DNA of 64,000 nt from Cylicocyclus nassatus. Taxonomy: Eukaryota; Nematoda; Chromadorea; Rhabditida; Strongylidae. A model generated the notes under the pieces. The model was not told where the DNA came from. It did not search any database and saw only the letters and a list, made by a program, of their open reading frames with translations. The stretch covers positions 4,974,232 to 5,038,231 of the forward strand of contig CATQJL010000326.1 in NCBI GenBank assembly GCA_958299035.1, written 5' to 3'. Every line of letters begins with the position of its first letter. The stretch's first letter is position 1. Shown one piece after another: positions 49,977-61,600 of this stretch. The position numbers and the translations under genes are program-made.

Positions 49977-52818
49977 ATGCAAGCATTTTGCCACCCTGAG
50001 GTATCTCGTTCCAACGTCACAGAAGAATTTGCTCTTCAAATGGCACATATGAGAAGCACCTTTACAATACTGCAGGTAAACTTCATTCATAAATTCTTGA
50101 TTACCTGTAACAATAATTTTGTTTTAGATAATCTTTTGCCTGATCGGTATAACGGGTAACATTCTGAATTTGCGTACATTGGCAAGTCCTTCATTGCAAA
50201 CAGTACCATTCATGTACATTCGCTCTTTAGCATATTTTGATCTGGTAATGGTTAACTCAGCTTCTTCTGATCTGAATTTTTTCGTTGCAGATCTCATTGT
50301 CGGCTATACTGATGCATTTCATGCTTGAAAGAACTACTAAACAATATATTCTTGTAGTGTATTCAAATTATATCGAGGCGCCTTTTATAAATACTTTTCT
50401 AGTTGCAGGCCTTTATTGTGCTTTCATGCTTACAGTGGAAAGGTATGTTTTCATGAATAGTTTGTAAGTTAAAGAGTGGATATGAATTATGCACGCTAAT
50501 TAGTGTTGCTGTACAAGGTCACAATTTTAAAAAAGTCATTTTTTGAAGAAAATTTTGTGGATCCCAAAATTTGTCATCCTGTTTGTCACTTATCTCTATC
50601 ACATTCTTGAACATCTTTTTGCACTAACTACTTCATTTTTTTTCATTCGGACTCTCAAAAATGTTGAAAATAGTTATTCATTACTACTTTCGATTAATTT
50701 GGATATTTTGAGCTTGGGTTGAACTACTCGACATAAGCGGTAAAATTGTTTTGAGGAAGTATAAACTTCTTCACAGAAATAGAGCCAATAGTAATATGAT
50801 TACTTCATCGCTTTTACTTTTTTGTTATCCCTTAGTTCATAGCATGTTGATTATGCTATGACCCACCGATTGTAATGGATTACGATCTGGCATTATAACC
50901 AATTAATTAAACTAGAGGAATACTTGTTCAAAAGTATGCTTTTAATTTAGTCTTCTTAGCCTCTATACGATATGAAAACTCTATTCTATCCCATCCTTGA
51001 CTTTACAGTCCAAACAGGCAGCAAACCTACATAATGATAACATTTTTTAAACCTGCTACAATAGCTCAAATGCATATTTTGTTCACATCTTAGAGGTCAA
51101 ATAAAAACTTCATTTTCTTCAATTTTTTGCTGCGGTGAAAGATGGGAAACCTCGCTTGAGTAGCTACAGTTGCAGCATCTTGGATTTTTATTACATTTGT
51201 TTATTCTTAGATGTCTGCTCATTTCTCGGCCACATCTGCAACTTCCATACAATCCTCATAAAATGGCTAGACGAAAAATCCAAGCCATGCTAGGTCTAGC
51301 CGCGTTGTTACATCTTCCAATGATGCTTCAGACCACTATAAAGTTGAGTGATGATGGTTCCTATCACATCGCAAATAATGTGGATTTACTATGCAGGTAC
51401 GTCTTCGGAAAAAATCGGTTTCACTTAGATTATTTTTTTGCTGATACCCAAATAGACGAGAGTTTCCTTCAACTTTTCCGTGAAAATAGGCACTATTCGT
51501 GTCACTTTTTGTTTTACAGGGAACCTCACTGGACAGTTTATAACTACTACAAATTGATCAGGGAATGCTTGCGATTCTTTTTCGTTGCTCTAATGACTTT
51601 ACTGAATGTGATAATTGCTCGTAAGCTCCAACTGAATAATGTATGCTCTAATTATAACTCCGCCTAATATTTTCGCCAACAACTGATGTTTGAGCTTCGC
51701 CGACGTCGCCTGGTAAGACGTTCAGTTCCCAGTGATGTGAGTTCTCCAGACCATCTTAGTGCAAAAAGGCCAAAGAGTCCAGAGAATAGCTTCAATAGGT
51801 AGGATGTTTCCCTTTCCTGGAATGCACACGTCTGTCACATTGGGCTGCGCCCAGAGTCACTGGTGCCAGCGTCGTGCCGGCACCGTGCCAGTACCATGCC
51901 AACGCCGTTCCTAAGCCGTGTGATCGTCTTACATGGACGACGACCGGTCAACAGGAGCACAATTTTGGTCCTGGCACGCTGCCAGCACAACGGTGGTACG
52001 GCGCTAGAACGATGCCGGCACTGCGTCGGCACGAGAGCAACTCTAAATGCTGGTTTCTTTCCAGATCTCGTCGGGAATCGAACCTAGTTCGCAGCTTCTC
52101 GGAGAAGAAGCTTACAGCATTGATGGTTGTTATATGTGTAATTTACATTCTTGGAAATCTACCACAAATGCTTGTGATGGTTCTTCAAAACGAAGCCATG
52201 GAAAATTCATACGGCTTCCAGGTAATTTGCAATCCATTCGTTATATCTATTTGAATGTTTCGATTCAGCTTTACCGCAATACTGCTAATCTCCTCGAAGT
52301 AGTGAATCATTGCCTCAACTTCTATATATTTTGCATGGCCAGCAGCGAGTACACTCGTGCATTTTTATTGAAATGTGTTTGTGTAAGGGATATCATGATG
52401 AAGTTCCCCGAATATGCTGAATTTTTGACAGCGAGGAGAAGTGACAGGTTCAAAATTTTTTTTTACTCTGAACCCTTTTACATAGTGAATCTTGATTTAG
52501 CATGGTCTCTTGTAATATATCAAATATCGGACTGCAACATAGAGACTCCGGAAGTGGTTCTGATTATGAAGGAACCATACTCTGCAATGGTGAGTTTGAC
52601 TTCTGATGAGTTCATGGGTATGTTACGTTTCTCAGCAAAAGTACTGCATGAAAGTAGTAAAAATTACCTTTTCTGGTTCCTTCTACATCAATACACCAAA
52701 ATGTTTTTGACTTAGTTTTTTTTCAGTTGTTGAAGGAAATTCCTACGTAGATGACACCGTGGACAGATCGGAAATGAAGGGAATTCTTGTCAGCGGTGAG
52801 CAGGACTGTCTATCATAA
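49977..52818 (+). CDS. Rhodopsin-class GPCR, neuropeptide-receptor type
   Basis: Seven-helix receptor, probably for a peptide. Ten exons join in phase: 49977-50075, 50128-50244, 50291-50442, 51211-51396, 51520-51640, 51695-51798, 52065-52221, 52269-52447, 52501-52589 and 52727-52818, about 431 residues. Visible features are an N-glycosylation site (NVT) before helix 1, helix 1 with GN (residues 43-44), helix 2 ending LAYFDL, and helix 3 ending TVERC in place of DRY (residues 120-124). These are followed by a basic third loop (LRRRRLVRRSVPSDVSSPDH), EKKLTALMVVICVIYILGNL for helix 6, and VVNHCLNFYIFCMASSEY at the helix 7 position of NPxxY. The VNHCLNFYIFC form is common among nematode FMRFamide-like receptor relatives. 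The exact ligand cannot be told. The intron before 52065 carries a GC-rich inserted element. Confidence 0.85.
51838..52050. repeat. GC-rich GTGCCAGCGTC-type element in a GPCR intron
   Basis: Contains GTGCCAGCGTCGTGCCGGCA and CCTGGCACGCTGCCAGCACA with a partly inverted layout, and belongs to the group at 12481, 16551 and 31432. It lies wholly inside the intron 51799-52064 and spans most of it. Its open frames are not coding. Confidence 0.6.
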
Positions 52819-53843
52819 CTTCCACAGCAGTGCTAACTTTCGACCTTTTCTAAGAAGATTAGTCTAATAGAGCAATCAATTTGCATAGATCATACCTATT
52901 CATCCCTTCCCAGATTGGTGGAAGAATATCTGTAGAAACTGCTACACCGTATTAGTATGCTACCGTAACCCAGGAAGGAAAGAAAACGCTTCTAACCGAA
53001 CTTTGCTGCTTCAAATTTTTCAGTTGCTGAAGAACTTTAGCATACGATAGTAAGTGTGAAAACATCAAACATGGACTTTTTAAACTTGTCCACTACCTTC
53101 TTGAGTACAATCGTTTTTAAAACATAGAATTTATAGGATATTAAGCTCTTCTATAAAAGCTCAAGAAAAGAGTGACATCCTTCAGGAAATGGGAGGTTGC
53201 GCAGCAGATCAAATTCTGCAAATTGAACCTTTCAAGTAAGATGTTTCAAAACGCTGTAGTTTAGGAGGACGCAACTGTGGAAATGAGAAGAAAAGCCTCA
53301 CTATTATCAACCATATGGCTGTGCAATTGTGAGCAAACTTGGGCAAACGTCAAACCAAGTGTCATTGCTGACACTGTCATTGTGGATGTGGTCTTTTGTG
53401 AAAGTGTACAGAAATCTGAGACTTATATGTAAATCGGATTCGGCCTCTTTTGGGCAGTGATTTGATAAAACTTATCACTAATCTTGGACCTTTTCATGAA
53501 GTTTGAGCAGCTGGTATGACTGAATCTCGAACCTGTTCTGAGAGGTTTGTGTGACACTTTACTGAGCTATAATTCATCTAAGGTTGATTCAAAAGGTCTA
53601 AAAAAAATTACCAAAGTAATATCTAAGGAATGAGGTGGATCATCAGCGAACACATAACACATGCACATATACAGTAATTACAGAAAAATGCACATAGCTT
53701 TCAACAAAATGAATTGCTTGTGTGAATGCCATATAAGGTTTTATACAAAAAAAATCTTACGATTATCTACAGACTGGTGCTTGAAGTTGAGGTAGGGCTA
53801 TTAGGGCCGGTAGGGCTGTCAACCTTTACGTTTTTGTCCTTTC
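52819..53843. other. Intergenic stretch between convergent GPCR and globin genes
   Basis: The two genes point towards each other, so this should hold both 3' UTRs. No further exon was recognised. Confidence 0.5.
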
Positions 53844-55796
53844 TCAAGGCTTCCTGGAGACAAAAGGGTATGGTAAAACATTATGGTGATGAAAAGAGCC
53901 AGAACTAACCGACAAAAAGCCTTTTTTCATGTTTCTAATAACAAACTGTAGCAATTTTGTCCATATCCGTCGTTGAGCCGTCGGCTCAAATAGCTCAATA
54001 TCGATATGCTTCCCAGAACAGAGGGAGTGAAAGCCAAACCGCAAGCCATTCACTGAAAAAATATACGTTTTCCATATTTCTGCAAGAGGAAAAACCTACA
54101 AATAAAGCTAAACATCTATTAGAAAGGAAACAGCCATTACTCAATGCCGCAGCATCTTATGTGCTCTAGCAAAAGAAGAGCTGAAAACTTACATTTTATG
54201 GGATTCAAGTCAAGAATGACCGTCAATAGACTATTCTTTACGCAGAGCCAGTTTTCAGCTTGAAACCATACACGCATTTTATAGTGTAGAACTCCAAGTT
54301 CGTAGCTCATCTGACGTATCTTCTCCGATGCATCCGGTTCAGCTAGACAATCCAGTGCCTTGAATGAGAAGAATTATGGAATATACAAGTCTCAATATTA
54401 ACGATGATAAAAATATCAAATGTCAAATAAATCATCCCATTAAATGCGGAAGTACATATAGTAAGTTTCAATTCAGTTTGGGCGGAAATTGGACTGGCGG
54501 GAGTCCGCTGCGCAACCATTCGCTTTGCAGGCTGCGTCTCTTCATTCTAATCTATCTCGCCGAGCCAAAGGCGGTGCGGACGCGCTGCTCCAGTTGGCAT
54601 GTTTCGCCTACTCCGGGTTGAAAAAGATCTATCTTACTCAAAAAAGTAGCAGGAAGCAGTTTTGTATCAACGGATCTGAATCATTTACCGTTTGGACCCA
54701 TATTAACCTGCTTGACCATGTTTGTTTTTGCAGAAGCAAGGAAAATGACTGAATCAAATAGTCAGTTCAGTTAGGTGCAAGTTTCTGGAAGCCTATTGGC
54801 TACTGGGGCCAGCTCTACAGTATTTTACCGTAACCCGGCGATGAGGGTATGGGCAGGGAGGCAAGTGTTATGACGTTGACTCAGGGGTTATTGAAATCTA
54901 TTGTAATTTAGTTTTTTGCTATACTGCTGCTACATTCATATTACTTTTTTCAAAGCTTTTTAGATGTAATTCTGATATTCTACCCTCCAAATGTTTAGAC
55001 TTACTCTTACGATCAACATAAAAGGTAGAGAAGAATATGATTTACGCTCATTTGGTTTAATTAGCGAGTCGCGAAAGGGCACTTTACAGCTAAAATAAAA
55101 AATTGAAGGAAAAACGAAAACCCTAAGCAAAAAAACCCCTCAAAATCAAGACTCTATATAAATGTCGCTGGTTTTTAATAATTGTATCACATAATAGATT
55201 CATTGAACCGATAGTCATCGAGATTTGGAGAACAATGAGCCAGAAAGAATTATGAACACATTTGTAATAGAAATAACTACAAAACAGCTTGTCAGGGTTT
55301 TGCGACCAACTCAACACAGTCCTATAAATTTCTTGTAAATTACGCTAGTATTGAGCATTATCACAGTCTCGATATCGATAATGATGAATAAATAGGAACA
55401 GAGCAAACCTTCGTGAAGAATTTCACCACTCCTTGTCCGACTTCTCGAGCTCTTCTCAAATCTCGATTCACCACTTCTACAGTGAAATTTCCAGAGTAAT
55501 TGATGTGTCCTGCATGACTTTCCAATAGCGATTTGAACAAAGATCGTTTGTCATTCAATAGACGTATGATGACTTCTGCTCCAACATCAATCGTAGCCAA
55601 AGCTCTGCAAGACCTTCAGTAATCTACCGTAATTCTGCCAGTTTATCCCAGGTGGAAAACTAACTCACCTCTGCCACGATGCTTGTAAAAATACGGCTTC
55701 ATCAGCAGTTAAAACGATTGTATCACCGTCTTCGTTATCCACGGGGCTGTCAGCACGCCGAGGGGTGAACGGTGACCGCACCTCGTCTAGCATCAT
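53844..55796 (-). CDS. Globin, nematode type
   Basis: Haem-binding protein. Four exons join in phase: 55669-55796, 55409-55604, 54193-54358 and 53844-54052, about 232 residues. A hydrophilic N-terminal extension of about 28 residues precedes the A helix (LTADEAVFLQASWQRA). EVGQGVVKFFTK lies in the E/F region. ELGVLHYKMRVWFQ carries the expected proximal His (residue 133). The last exon gives QRRIWTKLLQFVIRNMKKGF, which fits the H helix (W...K..GF). A C-terminal tail with HHH follows; the last exon could instead splice at a GTTAG soon after KKGFLS. The residue at the distal E7 position cannot be assigned safely. There is no signal peptide, so it is probably cytosolic. Intron 2 contains a short interspersed element. 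Confidence 0.82.
54457..54630. mobile_element. Short interspersed element in a globin intron
   Basis: Inverted relative of 18304-18480: shares GCGTCTCTTCATTCTAATCT and CGCCTACTCCGGGTT. It accounts for two overlapping plus-strand frames of 85-87 codons. No coding role. Confidence 0.7.
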
Positions 55797-58692
55797 CAGA
55801 CAAAGTTTCGAATTTCTGAACTCGGAGCTGTTTTGTAAAATCTTAATTTCCCTTCAATTGCTCGTTTATCAAGAAACTGAGAGTCGTCGAGGTTTGTGCA
55901 AATATTATCAAATTTCAGTGCAGTAAAATTCAAGAATAATTGTGCAGATAGGAACCCGAGAAGGAGAAGTTAGAATAAATTTTTGTGTATCGGGTTCTCT
56001 CACAAGTTTTGCAACAGAAAAATTCCTTTGAAAATGTTCGAAATAACGATTCGACGTTTATTGCCATATACTTCCTCCCATGTATGATGAATGTCATAGT
56101 TAATTACGCATATTGAAGATTTTATGATTTTGAAATTTGAAAAATTAAGTGTACAAATTTGAAAATCATTACTATTATTACTCTTCGTAAAAATCTCCTT
56201 TCGGCACAAAATTTTTACAAGTTATGAAGAGAGGTCACCGATCTAGATTTTTTGTAAATACTAAATAACTACTGCAACTAAATCAATTTTTTTGGGCCCT
56301 CCAACATTCCAAAGACAAGAGGGTAATGCTAGAGAGATCTAAATTTTTTTCGCTCTTCAGTAAATTTAAAAAAATCTACTCATCAACATGGAGGAGCATG
56401 AATTTATAATAAAATTTCGAGAAAATTTATATCATTTTAGCTAGTCTAGGTGCTTTTGAGCTTCATTGCAGTTTTATACTGCAGAACATCGAGATCATGT
56501 TCCGAATTAGTTCAACAGCCCTAGATTATATTTAGTACAACGAAAAATGAGACCAGATGTGACCAGATACATGGCAAAAGTAACAAGATGTTTACGAGTA
56601 TTAATCATACTGATGATATGAAATTTCATGCTTGTTAAGAAAACATGAAAGACTGAAAAGTCGCACGTCTACATCTTGTTTACTGAAAATCTCTGCTTTA
56701 GCCCTCATAGCCATGAAGAGGCACAAGGATTCGTGGAATTGTTGATTTCATAAATAAAAAATCTACCTTAATGCATGCACGCCGTACCAGGAAGTGATTC
56801 ATTTTGTTATCCTCAAACACATCACAAGTTAACTGTAAGGTGGCGGGGGGGGGGGTCAGGAATGACGTCATTTTTGATATTTTTCTATTCAAAAAGCATT
56901 AGTCTCATATGTCTTTTAGCATTTGTTGTGGATATGTGTAGCCTAATCGAAACGCTCTCGCCTGAGGTTTATTCGTGGCAGCAGTTCTCTAGCCTAGCCG
57001 AGCGCATGATGACATTTTCGACATTCCCATGAGGTTTGGCCATAAAAGCAGCAAATTTTTCTTCTTTATCGAACCACCGGGCACTTCGCAGATTCGATGT
57101 CTTGAGTGCAAACCAAAGATCGAAAAATAACAAAAAGAGGGAAAAATGACTTTAGCAAAACGCTGTTCTCATTTATCGTATGGTGTTGAAGCGAGCTACA
57201 AATGTGTCCCGTGTTCCAACAATAATTTATGTGTGTACCTAAATACCATACATGGAAACGAAAAAGCCTTAGGAATACTGCTTACAATCAATGATATTAG
57301 TAAACTCAGGTACTCACGGATTTTTGTAGTAGGGAAAGGCTAGTTCCCATAGCTGTTTCTAAAATCGTCAAAACCTCTCTTGTCAAGGCCATGCAGGTAA
57401 AATCCCAATGGCTAAAAACTTTTTGCGCTTACCCACCATCAAAGAATTTAGCTTAAAAATTCGTTTTTATGGATATTCTTTCGCACCGCATACAAAAAAA
57501 GTACATAACATTGTATTCATCTTCTCCAGCTCAATTCCGTTTCAGTTGTGAAAAACATGACTATTTAATTTTTGGTAAAACATTCTCAAATGTTGTGCGC
57601 TTCACAAACTTGACCCGCTAATTTGCATTTAAAGACGAAAACTACTCTTGAGTCTTTCTACTCGTCTTGAAGAAAATATTTGAGTCACCCTCTAGACAAG
57701 TGCTTCGGAAAATTTCTATTTGAAGAAAGTATGTAGAGAACTGTTTAGAGCGGTAAATGCCTACCCAAATAGGCGAACGCGCATCTTCACTTCACTGGGG
57801 AAGAGTACTGTTAAAAACTTTGGGAAAGCAGAAATTACAGTTTTGTTGAGAAAAAGGTAAAAATTCAAACAAAGAAAAGATGGAGCATTTTTAATTTTCC
57901 ATAGCTTTATTCCTCTCAGAGGCTTCATTTTCACGATACATACAAACTAGTAGAACCATTTAGCGAGTCTGGTTTCTCACATATCAGCATATTATTATGT
58001 TTCCGACTAATTGCCAAACGGTCAGATAATTCTGTTATCTGGAACATATCGATCAAATCACATTCAGCGTGAAGTTCTCTGATTACGCTTGAATATTCAC
58101 ACAACATTCATATTTATCTTATGCTGAGCTAGTTATCATCACGTTAAATGCTATTCAATGTTGAATTTCATTGCGAGATGATGTTCAGTCCAAAAATCTC
58201 ATTATCATCATCCTTCTCTGCATTTTGATTTTGTCAGTTTTATCAAAATTGAAGCATCCTAGTTCATTACAATAGTAGTTTGGAGCATAATTCTTGCACC
58301 GAAATATTCCAAAAATTCATAAAAAAGCTTAGGTAGAAATTTCAATATGTAGTATATTTTTGGTTGTATATAAAATATCTAGTACTTTTATGTCAGAAAC
58401 TGATTTCAATTAGAGAGAGTATACCATACAACCCAAAAACCAGAAAAAACAATATCTCAAAGCTTACAACAATTTTAGCGACCGTCAAAAAATACAATTT
58501 CAATGTTTCTTTTTAGCGTTTTCAGTGTTATATGAAAGCAATAAGTTTTGCTAGAAAGCCTATAATTTCTTCAATTTCAACCCTCTATCTTATACTACAT
58601 ATGTCGAAAGAACCCATCGAAACTAGATGGCAAGGCTCATATTTATGTTCCAATCTAGTCACTTATTCACCAAAATTTATAGATATAGAAAA
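55797..58692. other. Divergent spacer between globin and MARVEL-like gene
   Basis: About 2.9 kb, AT-rich. The two flanking genes diverge, so it should hold both promoters. No supported exon. A 10-base poly-G run occurs near 56845. Confidence 0.5.
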
Positions 58693-61600
58693 ATGTCCTA
58701 TGTGCGCGACGGACCACTCTACAATGAGAATCCAACGACAAATCCGATGCTTTACGAAACGAAAACAGAGACAACGACGGTCCATGGACCTAAAGTTCAG
58801 GTAAGCACTGAACCGATGACGATGTTATTGAATTAGGCCAAAATTTCCGATGCACATTTGATTATCAAGTAAGTGATGCTAGTGCAGTCAGTCTACGTGG
58901 TCCAAATGTGCGTGGCCATCCATCATCGGGTTCCCCCCTCTAGTCCATCACTCCGTAAATTTCATCAAATACACACTCATCGGAGTCTTGCTTGAAGGCA
59001 GAATATAGGAGTTCCGGGTAAATAAAGCCAGAGTACCTAACAATAAATAATTAGCGAGTCGTGTTGACTTGATGTAAGACCATCCTGTCCCCAATCTCTG
59101 TATTTTAGGCAATAAATGGGGACACAATTTGTCTTAAGAGTGATCCATTACTCTCAAGACAACGCCGCAGTAGACTGTTGAGAATGTCGTGTTAATTAGA
59201 GATAATCTGAAGAAAGGATTTGATCCCTTGCAAGGCCAAGTAAGCTACGTCACAACAAACAAGCAAACATTCGTACACACTGAATTATCAGGGCGCAGTT
59301 AAAGTTTTGTTACATTTTCATGTTCTTCTGTAAAATCATAAACAACGAGAAATGGACAAAAAGCTGTCAGTTGGAACCATTTTCAGCTTCAAAAAAGTTA
59401 CAGTAAGAAGGACAGTTCTGTGGCAAATTCCAAACTCAAGTTTTTTTTCAAAATTTGATGAGAATTTCTTAACCCTTCATTCATCCTTTTGAATCTAAAT
59501 GAATTTGCAGTAGGATCAGTGACGATGTAAGTCAGCAGTCAAAATTAACTCCTAAGATTTCAAAAAATTCGAAAACTGCTTCTTTTTATACATGACATGG
59601 ATTCATAAAAAGCTACAACCCTTCTTGTGACTTTGGAATGGAAACTTCTTCCAAAAACTTATGAAGGTTTTTCCAAGTGTAATAGTTATTTCCGCCTAAT
59701 AGACATGAGTGCGCGCTAAATCGGAGAATCTTTGTGCTTTCTAAATTCAAACACTCGCTTAGACCAATTATATATTCAGGAAAAAATGTTAGCAGCCAGA
59801 TGTTTAGTAAAATGATTAGACATTGGCAGGTATTTGATTCATGTCCATAATTTAATTTTGGTAATCACCCAATAATTCATGCAACACGAAAGCAATATAG
59901 AACAGAAATTATGTTGCACACCCAAATGACTATAATACGGTAGGTAGAAGCAGAATCATGCAGAATACGTTTACTCCAAATCACACATTTTTTTTGCGGA
60001 ACAACGACTGGATGTTAGTTTATTTGTAATCTAGCAGATCCTCATGCCAATACGTTGTAGTGTAAATACTGAATAGAAAACATGACAAAAACAATTCTTT
60101 GATTATTTTTGGTGTAGGTTTGCAATTAGCTGTCCGCAAGCTAATGCATATCCCTAATCCATGTTCAAAGAACCGAATTTTGATGATGAGATCCCTGTTC
60201 AGAGGAAAAATCTATTTACTTTCTTTTTATGGATACAAAACTAGCAAATAGAGAACAGCTTAACTATGATATCTTATATCCGATGCATTCAAAAAATTCG
60301 TCAAATTCGGAAATACTTTGCAGCCTTGTAAACCGTCAGCAAAAGTCAAAAGGAAGGGGGAGGGGGACAGAGATATGAAGCAAATCATCACATTTTCGAT
60401 ACATGACCCAAAAAACCCTTGAATCTTTCTTCATGCCACATGATTATGCCTACTGAATTTCATTTCGAAAATAATTTTCTAGTGTTTTATCCGAATCTCA
60501 GCATATGAATAAAGCTTACATATTATTAATTTTTCAGTGCAAATCTGAGTCAATCTTCAAACGTTTGAGATTAAAAAAAGTTTTTTCATAAGCTCTTCTC
60601 CGGCTTTCAGAAACTTTGCAGATCAATCTAATGTTACCAAATAAAAATGAGAGGTAGATATGAATTGAGATCGAGAAGGAAAACTGCGAGGGGAAGTAAA
60701 ATAAAGGACAAAGGAGAGTGTGTATGTAATTCCCAAAATAAATCGCAAAATTCTATTATCCAAACTGGACCAATAGTGTTCTCAGCTCTTTTCCAACGAA
60801 GTTTATCTAAACCAAAATTTTGGGGACGTTCTGAGAGCCAGCGCTGTCAAGATAGAAGAAAGTTTTTTGAAACTACCCTGTGTGAATGTTTGACCTAAGG
60901 TTATTCATTAATTGTATTCGTCATAGCGCTGATGTCCACGGTTCGATCTAGAATCTAAGAGGGTAATCCAATCTAAAAAAAAATTGCAGCACTTCAAAAT
61001 GAAATAAAAATCTGAGATGATGTCAACGGAAGCAGAAAATAGAGTGCAATAAAGTCATAACAAGATTTGACGGACACTGGAATCATCCAGAGGGGTTTGT
61101 GTATGAAGATTCATGCTGGCAGTAGAGCTTTGAGAGAGTAAGCTGTCTACTGAACCGATACCAACCACAACAAAATGTCGACAAAAACAATCACGTTAAG
61201 TCACCATGAATTCTGGCATCCGAGGTGGTCGGGCAAGTTCAGCTTTAGATTTCATATTTCGCACACCTTGCTTGATTCCAAGATGCAGGCAAGCGGAACC
61301 GAGAAAGGGCTCGCTTCTGGCTGCGTGGTAATGCAAGGTAATTTTGATCAACAACAACGCTGTCTAGGGGGTTCAACGCTACTTGAATATTTGCTTCATG
61401 TGTGTGGGAAATGATGACGCTTGATTTCGGGGAAGAGGCTCGATACAACTTTTAGAACATTGTTTTGTGGTGAAACACAATTTTTTCATCAAAAATCCCA
61501 GAAAAAAAGTTTTTATGAGGTTGGCTGGCTCCTACACTGTTGCAGACAGAATTATATCTATGCTATGTACTTTGGAAAGAGCACTTTGGTAAGAACCAGA

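Noticed and set aside
52071..52090. GGGAATCGAACC, resembling an inverted tRNA B box
   Set aside because: Part of a GPCR coding exon, with no A box or cloverleaf around it.
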